This document shows positions 57,510 to 64,000 of a stretch of 64,000 bases of DNA, one piece after another. The DNA comes from Pseudoneurospora amorphoporcata. Lineage: Eukaryota; Ascomycota; Sordariomycetes; Sordariales; Sordariaceae. Below the pieces are notes generated by a model, which was given only the letters and a program-made list of their open reading frames with translations, made no database searches and was not told the DNA's origin. Location: assembly GCA_033297205.1 (NCBI GenBank), contig MU859171.1:52278-116277 (forward strand), in the 5' to 3' direction. Numbering within the stretch: position 1 is the first letter of the stretch; each line of letters starts with the position of its first letter. A program made the position numbers and the translations under genes.

Positions 57510-58352
57510 CTATCTTTCATTCCCTCGCGCAGAACCTCGAAGCCCCCCATCAAAACACCCCACTACACCCGGCCGATCCTGCCCATACTCCATGCCCTGC
57601 CCATCCAAATAGCTCAACGTCCCACACTGAGCCAGCAGCTCGATGCTCGCACAATTACTCGGCAAATTCACCGTCCCATCTCCATTACTCTTGGCGAACC
57701 TAACCGGGTACTGCGGCCTCGTATAAACCGGATCGGTCTCATTACACACAATGAAGGTGCCTTGCCGATACAGCTCGGGCGCCTCGTTATCCGTCACGGG
57801 CGACCCAGGAGCAGTGGGCTCGTCAGCCTCTGGTGAATCGGCGCCGGCGGAGGAGATGTAGAGGCGCGGGTGGCCGGGGGGCTGGAAAGAGACGGAGATG
57901 GAAGGCGTGGAGAGGCCGAAGAAGATGCCCAGATACAAAATGGAGGGAAAGTCGGAGTCGTAGGTGCCGCCTAGGCGGATGGATAAAGGGAAGGGGTTGG
58001 AGTTGTCGAGGGAGATGCCGCCTGTGGAGTTTTGGTAGTAGATTTGGTGGGGGCCGGAGGAACTGGATCTTTCGGCCATGTTTGAGGGACCGGAGGCGGT
58101 GATGTTGGGTTTGGCGAGAACGGCGGTGCTTTGGCCGGCGCCGACGTGCACGCCGCGTAGGGACCAGTGGTTGATGTCATCTAGGAAGAGATTGCGAGCC
58201 ATGTCTGGGTCGGTGAGGTTGGCGACGAGGGCGAAGCCGAGGGCGGTTGAGGTTGGGGGTTGTTGTTGGGAGGTGGGGGAAGAATCGTCGAGGTGGAGAG
58301 GAGTGGCGGTTGTGAGGGTGAGGGCCGCGAGGGCGAGCATGGTGGTGAGCAT
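57510..58352 (-). CDS. small secreted protein of unknown function
   Basis: This is a single exon of 280 residues from the ATG at 58352. The upstream in-frame ATG at 58451 would put 33 polar residues before the signal peptide and is less likely. MLTTMLALAALTLTTA is a clear signal peptide. The mature part begins with a Gln/Ser/Pro-rich linker. It continues with a domain containing LGFALVANLTDPDMARNLFLDDINHWSLRGVHVGAGQSTAVL, then a beta-rich middle (PFPLSIRLGGTYDSDFPSIL), and ends with an EYGQDRPGVVGCFDGGL motif. It resembles a family of fungal secreted proteins annotated only as a domain of unknown function (possibly DUF7907, from memory). No catalytic motif was seen. Confidence 0.75.
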   Translation of the reverse strand: MLTTMLALAALTLTTATPLHLDDSSPTSQQQPPTSTALGFALVANLTDPDMARNLFLDDINHWSLRGVHVGAGQSTAVLAKPNITASGPSNMAERSSSSGPHQIYYQNSTGGISLDNSNPFPLSIRLGGTYDSDFPSILYLGIFFGLSTPSISVSFQPPGHPRLYISSAGADSPEADEPTAPGSPVTDNEAPELYRQGTFIVCNETDPVYTRPQYPVRFAKSNGDGTVNLPSNCASIELLAQCGTLSYLDGQGMEYGQDRPGVVGCFDGGLRGSARGNER

Positions 58353-59364
58353 CTTGGCTATTCTAGAACGCTTTGCGTCTTGGGGATGCTGCTTGCTGGT
58401 GGTGTTCAAGTTGGCCAAGGCCGTCAAAGGTGAGTGTGGAAGATGGTCCAATTCAGTTGATGGAATTGCTGCTGAACACTAGGAAAAGCAGAGAAAAGGC
58501 GAGAAGGGATGTTGTTGGTTTATATCATCGTTATGGTGGGTTAGCATGTTCACTTGAGCCTACCTTGGTGTCCTGGCGATGCAGCTCTCCATGGCCCGGT
58601 GCAACATAAGGGTCCAGCATCGTGACGGTGCCCGGTCTTCACTCGAGGCAGGAATAACCGCCCCGACGGCAAAGCTCCCGTCGGATGATTTCAAGTCGAG
58701 CCGCGAATCTTTTTGGGGGCCCGACCGATGAGTATAAAAGTCCCCTACTTTGAGGCCATCCGAGCTGAAGAAAGCCGCGGTCAAGACGTGGTTGTGTAAC
58801 GTTCTTGCCGTGGTGTTTTGTCCGTCTTCCTCTGTGGCCTCGAGGAGATGGGAATTCGGGAATGACAAGACAAGTCGTCGCCCGAGACTCGGGAGCAAAA
58901 GTACCTCGGTCATTGCCGCCGGAAATATTCCATTACTCTTCAGTCGCTTGTTGCGGTGGGGTTGTAATACCTTGATGGTTGCATTTTTAACCATCTTGTC
59001 TCGAGTACTTTTTGCGTCTCGGAGGCTTATGGCATAGAATGCAGAAGAGACGTAGTGACAGCTGGTAGAGCTTTGACAGCTGGCCAGTGCGCTGTCTTGG
59101 TGAGCGGGGCATTGTTTGCACACTAACAGCTAACTACTCTAATAATTGGCAACGCTGTTAGTGCGACTTGGTGGCTAGTCTAGATATGTAGCCGGGATCC
59201 ACTGATTGGACCAGCATTGCCGGCCGTGACAATAGCGCTAGTGCGTCCAGCTCGGTTTCCGTTTGTTGATTCTTAAGTTTGACAAAACATCACCATCTAT
59301 CATGTTCGCCGGGGAACAGAGGCGGTGACATTTTTTGAACGACATGACGCGAGATCAATGACAC
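58353..59364. other. intergenic, divergent promoters
   Basis: This is 1.0 kb between a minus- and a plus-strand gene. A 187-codon minus frame (58560-59123) has no domain and ambiguous codon bias, and I do not support it. Confidence 0.45.
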
Positions 59365-62300
59365 ATGGTAGGCACACACGCGACAGCCATGGAGCCTTCC
59401 ACCAACGACCGCCAACCGGACCCGTCATCCGATTCCGAACTGTCAAAAACACAAAGTCCAACGGCTGCGACTGAGAATGGCCAGGCCGCGGATTCTCTCT
59501 TCGATGGCGACGAAACACCAGCATCCGAGTCCCAAAGTCAGACTCCTGCTCCAAGCCAACCCGGAAATCAAGACAACGACAACCAAGGGCCTGGCGCCCA
59601 ATCTCACTCTGAAGCATCGCCTCCCACGTCTGAGACGCAAACATCTGCTCATCCTGAAGGCCGACCTGAGACTCAAAATGAAAGCCAACAACACACCCAA
59701 CCAGCCCCTCCTAGACTTAACAATTCATCAATCCCATCTTCAACAGCACCTCATCCAAACGGTCATCCCAACACTAACACCACTGCTAACAACGGCCCTC
59801 CGCCCGGCGGACCTCATACCAATATTCATCCTCGGCCAGCACCAAGCCCTCATCCCAATGGCCTCTATGGAATGCTTTGCCCGCCACCCCCCGATCCAGG
59901 CCCAAAGCCCGTACCTCCAGCACCCGTTGTTCATGGACCCTTCACTTACGACGAGGATGGCTTCAAGGCCCTGGCCTTCAAGCGGGAAACCCCCTACAAC
60001 CTTCACATGATTATGCGCGATCCCAACGCCGCCCCGCCCGTCGAACCCGTCGCCAAAGCCTGGTTTCACGCCCAACTGATACACTACGGCATCCCCGTCC
60101 ACCAGTCTCCCCTCGGCGCCGAGCCTCTTCCTCAGGACTTGTTCTCCGCCCTAGAGACCGCCCTGCGCAACGAAACCATCAAGGAAGGCAAGCTCCCGCC
60201 TGCTAATATTTTGACCATTGAGGACAACCTGAGGAGACAGTTCAAAGACATCTACAAACAGTACCAAGAGGCCTTCCGGTACTGGGAACAGCAGACCTTT
60301 GCACGATGCAACACGCCCAACGACGAGATCAACTGCAACCTCGACCTCTTCATGGCCAAGTATTTCCTCAGGGGCATCAGGGGCCCACCTGATCCCAAAA
60401 AGTCACGGTACCCCATCATACTGCACAAGTTGAACGATTACGACGGCGTCCGCAAGGTTGTCAAAGCCGTTCCCGGATTGCGGTCCCACATGATGCCTCT
60501 CTGGTCCGTCATCTGCTGGGAGGAGTACGGCATCGAGAGGGCCATCGAGGAGGCCTTTGCCAGCATTTCCGCCTCTCATCCGTCCATCACCATGCATGTG
60601 CCTACCCTAGAGGCACATTTCCACATCGACCACTTCTTGTCCAAATACTGGCTTACCGGTTTGTACGGACGCCCCATGCCCATGTTGACGCCGGAGCCCA
60701 TTGTCATCGAGGGGTGGTTTGGAGGTCCGGATATCAGGAACATCCTGACACAGGCCGTCCTTCGTGTACCAGACCTCCGTGTCTGGGCTTTCATCGGCAA
60801 CGGCATCGACAAGACGGTTATCGGCTGGGGTGACAAGCCATTTCATCTAGTAGAACACATGAGAAAGACGTCCCTGCATCAACAGGTCGCGAGTGCGGCA
60901 CCGCAAAGGGTCGAAGTCCAGGGCAACCCTACCTGGGACTTGGCACTGCGACCTCACTTCCAGTTGTGTCAGGTAAAAGCCGACCTCTTGCAGTCAAACC
61001 CCCAGCACGCATATGAGCCCTTTGAGATCCAAGAGCTGGTCGGCTCGTGGCTAGTCCGGTGTCCTGATTTGGAAAATGGCGGATGGGGAGGACGGCCCGG
61101 CGAGATGACCATCGATATCCTCAACTGGCCTGTCGACAGCTACGGCCTGGTAGCCTCCATCAACCTCAAAGTCGCCCTAGGCACCATGATCCTCGCCAGA
61201 TCGGAACAATTGCTGGACGAACTGTCAGCCTACCTGCTCCACGATCGTGAGGTTCTGCCACATATACCCCACCAGAAGCGAAGACGAGGCGATGACTTCT
61301 TCGTCGCGTATCCGCGACGGAGATCCCCTTATGAGCCCGTGCCTCCCATGCGCATATTCTTCGACTGGATCGGCCGACGAGCAGACGAGTTCAACGTGGA
61401 ACTAGACATGGATCCCTCCAACAGGAACAGAGGCTGGGTAGACATCGACATGAACAATAAAGTTTTCGGCAAGGGGTGGCTCAAGTACGTCAAGTTCTTT
61501 GGAAAAGACAACCCCGTCGCGTTCTCCATGTACAAAGTAACGGATCAACCCAAAAAGATGCCAGAGCAGTGGAGCAATTTCCGGCCCAAGGAGATGGAGG
61601 CACAGCTGCAGAGACGGGTGCAAGAACAGATGCAGAGGCCGATTGCGGAGCCGAATTGGCCAAGTACCAGTACCAGTACGAATATCATGATCACTTCCAA
61701 AATACCAAAGCCGGCGTCGGACCATACGCTTCCGCCACGACCACCCCGGCCGCCACCACCACGGCCGCCAAGTACCACTCCCAGTCCGACTATCAAGATC
61801 ACTTCCAAAATACCAAAGCCGGCGTCGGACCATACGCTTCCGCAACAACCACCCGGGCCGCCACCACCACCAACACAGGCTCCACCGACGGACCTTCCTG
61901 GGTTTCAAAGGATACGACCGAGAGAACCGCCTCAGGGGATACAGATAGGATTACACACCGTTCCGGCCAAGAAACGAACAAGGCCAAAAGAGGGTCACAA
62001 TAAAGCGCCGCGTGTTGTCGATGACGTTCAGAAGCAAGGTAATGCGGCAGCGCGTGAGGGGGGAGAGGGTCAGGGAGAGAGGGCTACATCAACTTGGACA
62101 CCGACGGAGGGCGAGGGACGTGAAGAAGGATATAGGTCAGCAGAGGAGGAGGAGGAGGAGGAGGAGCAGGACGACGGACGGGAAAAGGGACAAAAGGATG
62201 AACAACAAGCCATCGACGACGGACAACAAGGCGATGAAGAGGAGCAAGGCGAAAAAGAGAAAGCACAGGCACATGAGGGGGAACAGGAAGAGGGACGAAA

Positions 62301-62715
62301 GGAACAAGAGCAGCAACCAGAAAAGGGGGCTCAACAAGACGAAGAAGAAGACCAAAATCAAGAGGAGCAGGAGGACCAGGGCGATGAAGAAGAAGAAGAG
62401 GACGACCTCGAGGGGATATACCAAACACCAGCGGAAGAGGTACCACCATCGGCGGCACCATGGACAGAACCGGACGCAGAGGAACAGCAAAAAGACGGCG
62501 GCGATGGACAACAAGAACAGAAGGATGACCAACAAGATGCGGTGGAAGAGGAGGACGATCGGGATGTCGACCGAGATGACGAGGAGAAGGAGCAGGAGGA
62601 GCGTCAGGAGCAGCAGCAAGAGGATGGGGAAGAGCTGGATGACCAACCAGAGAAAGAGAAAGAGAAAGAAGAAGACGGACGTCCGACCAAGGAACAGGGT
62701 TCGTCTGCTTTGTAG
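59365..62715 (+). CDS. 1116-residue protein of unknown function with Glu/Gln-rich tail
   Basis: This is one exon. Starts at 59365 or 59389 are both possible. Residues 1-190 are Ser/Thr/Gln/Pro-rich and probably disordered. Residues about 190-740 are non-repetitive and look folded, with two weakly similar segments (LFMAKYFLRGIRG near 328-340 and HFLSKYWLTGLYG near 423-435, each followed by a charged helix and a VP-x-LR turn). A 108-bp internal duplication encodes the repeated TSKIPKPASDHTLP element (about residues 777-846). The last 200 residues are almost entirely Glu, Gln, Asp, Gly and Lys. No membrane segment, signal peptide or known catalytic motif was seen. I do not recognise the family. 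The acidic tail resembles in composition that of the kinase-like protein at 6807-8864. Confidence 0.65.
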   Translation: MVGTHATAMEPSTNDRQPDPSSDSELSKTQSPTAATENGQAADSLFDGDETPASESQSQTPAPSQPGNQDNDNQGPGAQSHSEASPPTSETQTSAHPEGRPETQNESQQHTQPAPPRLNNSSIPSSTAPHPNGHPNTNTTANNGPPPGGPHTNIHPRPAPSPHPNGLYGMLCPPPPDPGPKPVPPAPVVHGPFTYDEDGFKALAFKRETPYNLHMIMRDPNAAPPVEPVAKAWFHAQLIHYGIPVHQSPLGAEPLPQDLFSALETALRNETIKEGKLPPANILTIEDNLRRQFKDIYKQYQEAFRYWEQQTFARCNTPNDEINCNLDLFMAKYFLRGIRGPPDPKKSRYPIILHKLNDYDGVRKVVKAVPGLRSHMMPLWSVICWEEYGIERAIEEAFASISASHPSITMHVPTLEAHFHIDHFLSKYWLTGLYGRPMPMLTPEPIVIEGWFGGPDIRNILTQAVLRVPDLRVWAFIGNGIDKTVIGWGDKPFHLVEHMRKTSLHQQVASAAPQRVEVQGNPTWDLALRPHFQLCQVKADLLQSNPQHAYEPFEIQELVGSWLVRCPDLENGGWGGRPGEMTIDILNWPVDSYGLVASINLKVALGTMILARSEQLLDELSAYLLHDREVLPHIPHQKRRRGDDFFVAYPRRRSPYEPVPPMRIFFDWIGRRADEFNVELDMDPSNRNRGWVDIDMNNKVFGKGWLKYVKFFGKDNPVAFSMYKVTDQPKKMPEQWSNFRPKEMEAQLQRRVQEQMQRPIAEPNWPSTSTSTNIMITSKIPKPASDHTLPPRPPRPPPPRPPSTTPSPTIKITSKIPKPASDHTLPQQPPGPPPPPTQAPPTDLPGFQRIRPREPPQGIQIGLHTVPAKKRTRPKEGHNKAPRVVDDVQKQGNAAAREGGEGQGERATSTWTPTEGEGREEGYRSAEEEEEEEEQDDGREKGQKDEQQAIDDGQQGDEEEQGEKEKAQAHEGEQEEGRKEQEQQPEKGAQQDEEEDQNQEEQEDQGDEEEEEDDLEGIYQTPAEEVPPSAAPWTEPDAEEQQKDGGDGQQEQKDDQQDAVEEEDDRDVDRDDEEKEQEERQEQQQEDGEELDDQPEKEKEKEEDGRPTKEQGSSAL
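61690..61905 (+). repeat. 108-bp in-frame tandem duplication within the large acidic-tail gene
   Basis: Unit 1 is 61690-61797 and unit 2 is 61798-61905. The first about 46 bases are identical and the rest is a diverged Pro-coding stretch. The length is a multiple of three, so the duplication keeps the frame (36 codons per unit). Confidence 0.85.
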
Positions 62716-63886
62716 ACTGCTTGGTGCCTTTGAGCTTCGAGATAGATGTCTACGGCATTATGGCATGGTATGGTATGGTATTGGTAGCTACAATTGGAAA
62801 GCACATGATAACGATACACAAAACATGGATGTCAAACATGTTATCAATGGAATGGGTCTGTGCCATTAAGACAAGAAAGAAAGACAGACATTCTTGTAAC
62901 TCCTCTCTCTCCTATCCTATTCAGAGCTTAGTACCCCATCAACATCAACATCGACCCTCGTCCCTCACGGAATACCAATTATACCACCTACCGGGGATCT
63001 CCAGCGCTCAAACCCAACCCACCCCTTTAGCTGTCCACATACAGGCACGTCATTCATTACAGCTCCATTCAGTTATCATCAACCTACCATTCAAGACATA
63101 TCTACATACTATTCTAGGTACCAAGGCCACACATCCATCCATCCATCCACATGGAAAGGATCCATCCATCCAACACTCCCGTCCCGTCCTGCCTGAACAG
63201 CCATAGCATAGCACAAAATAAATAACCCACAGCCATGACATGATATGACAAAACATGACATGACATACATGTGACCAAAACGTGAAAACGTGAAAAGCGA
63301 AGCAACAAGACATCTACAGACTACAGTATCTTGCACTTTTCGGTTTCCGTCTGATAATCAATCACCAGGCTAGCAGCGGTCAAGAGACGGGAGTGTGAAA
63401 GTGATTGACACACATACTATATTATGTGGATTTGCTGCTTTCCTCGCTGATTGTCTGGTCGTATAGATAAGGTAGATAAATAGCTAGATGATGGATCGCC
63501 ATCAGGCAGTTGGTTTCAAGTCCCGTCCGTCCGTCCCAGGGCGACATAGGGAGAAGGAGCTATAGTAGCTGTGTTAGCCCATTACCATACTAGACCCACA
63601 AGACCGCCTTGAAAGTTCATATTAGAGTAGAGTTGAATGGAAATAACATCATGCAAACAAGACATTATCCTATATTTCGGTATAGGTCCCATAATGCAAC
63701 AGATCTTTCTGGTCACAAAAACCAATTTTAAAGTGTATATAAGAAGGTCGAGTGTCTGCCTACCTACCGTTCTCCCTCCCTCCCAGAAATCGCGATAGTT
63801 CACTTCCACTTCCAAGCCCCCCCCCCAACCCCCCATCCTCCCGCCAACGTACCATTTATAGGGTGAAAAAATAGACAAGAATAACT
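62716..63886. other. intergenic before the 5S rRNA gene
   Basis: This is 1.2 kb with CATC repeats (about 63130-63148) and a C9 run (63819-63827). No supported coding gene. Confidence 0.5.
63855..63860 (+). promoter_or_regulatory. TATA-like box of the 5S rRNA gene
   Basis: TTTATA lies 27-32 bases before the 5S start. Neurospora 5S genes are known to need a TATA box near -29, so the spacing fits. Confidence 0.65.
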
Positions 63887-64000
63887 ACATACGACCATAC
63901 CCACCGGAAAACTCGGGATCCCGTCCGCTCTCCCATAGATAAGCCGGTGAGGGCCAGACTAGTAGTTGGGTCGGTGACGACCAGCGAATCCCTGGTGTTG
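63887..64000 (+). rRNA. 5S ribosomal RNA gene, cut at the window edge
   Basis: The sequence starts ACATACGACCATACCC, contains GGGATCCCGTCCGCTC and AAGCCGGTGAGGG, and ends TAGTAGTTGGGTCGGTGACGACC...GGTGTTG. This is the standard order of ascomycete 5S rRNA. The 5' CCCACCGG pairs with CCGGTGAGGG in the helix II region. About 114 of about 119 bases are visible, and the last few lie beyond the window. It stands alone, away from any rDNA, as expected for the dispersed 5S genes of Sordariomycetes. Confidence 0.93.

Noticed and set aside
62137..62646. 169-codon minus-strand Leu-rich frame that looks like a membrane protein
   Set aside because: It is the antisense reading of GAG/GAA repeats, giving artificial Leu/Phe runs.
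62012..62869. 285-codon plus-strand frame rich in Lys/Arg
   Set aside because: It is the shifted reading of the GAG/CAA-rich acidic tail of the large gene. Its composition follows directly from that repeat.
1..64000. Transposon, CRISPR array or RIP-mutated repeat
   Set aside because: I saw no transposase, reverse transcriptase, long terminal repeats, regularly spaced repeats, or AT-rich stretches with heavy C-to-T change. The remnants seen keep normal composition.

Overview
The window is nuclear DNA of a filamentous ascomycete, most likely a Sordariomycete and probably of the order Sordariales. The signs are short introns (about 50-200 bp) with GT..AG ends and CTAAC/CTGAC-like branch points, C-rich third codon positions, HET-domain and caleosin genes, secreted saprotroph enzymes, and a lone dispersed 5S rRNA gene with an upstream TATA box, the arrangement known from Neurospora. 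There are no bacterial operons, CRISPR arrays or intact transposons. I found 19 protein genes (one cut by the window edge, one with an apparent frameshift, one that looks C-terminally truncated), a GMC oxidoreductase remnant, a doubtful N-domain fragment, two tRNAs and one 5S rRNA gene. Exon limits were worked out by hand from splice signals and phase.

Layout, 0-25 kb: 3' end of a GH71 alpha-1,3-glucanase (+); an MDR-type NADP oxidoreductase (-); an ACS-family MFS transporter (-); a protein-kinase-like protein lacking catalytic residues, with an acidic tail (-); a GH2 exo-beta-D-glucosaminidase (-); a caleosin/peroxygenase (+); a HET-domain protein (-); tRNA-Asp(GTC) with an intron (+); an unrecognised gene at 21.3-22.2 kb (-); a perfect 17-bp inverted repeat at 23.3 kb; and a cysteine-rich three-module protein of unknown function (-).

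Layout, 25-38 kb: a gene-poor stretch holding only a small His-rich protein gene (+), a TDT-family (malate/sulfite) transporter (+), tRNA-Ser(AGA) (-) and a rhodopsin-like/PTH11-like membrane protein that appears to lack its last membrane segments (-).

Layout, 38-64 kb: a six-exon cytochrome P450 (-); a laccase-like multicopper oxidase with an N-terminal extension and a 35-nt microexon (-); the GMC oxidoreductase 3' remnant (-); mitochondrial GatB (-); a tannase/feruloyl-esterase family enzyme (-); a second ACS-family MFS transporter (-); a GH47 alpha-mannosidase whose frame is broken at an 18-nt homopolymer (-); a small secreted protein (-); a very large low-complexity protein with a Glu/Gln-rich tail (+); and the 5S rRNA gene at the right edge (+).

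The genes do not form an obvious pathway. Several products are secreted or cell-wall/plant-polymer enzymes (GH71, GH2 glucosaminidase, laccase, tannase) beside uptake or efflux transporters, which fits a saprotroph. GH47 (secretory pathway) and GatB (mitochondrial translation) are housekeeping. No polyketide, peptide or terpene backbone gene is present, so I do not call a biosynthetic cluster. The least explained genes are the pseudokinase-like protein, the three-module Cys protein and the 1116-residue acidic-tail protein.
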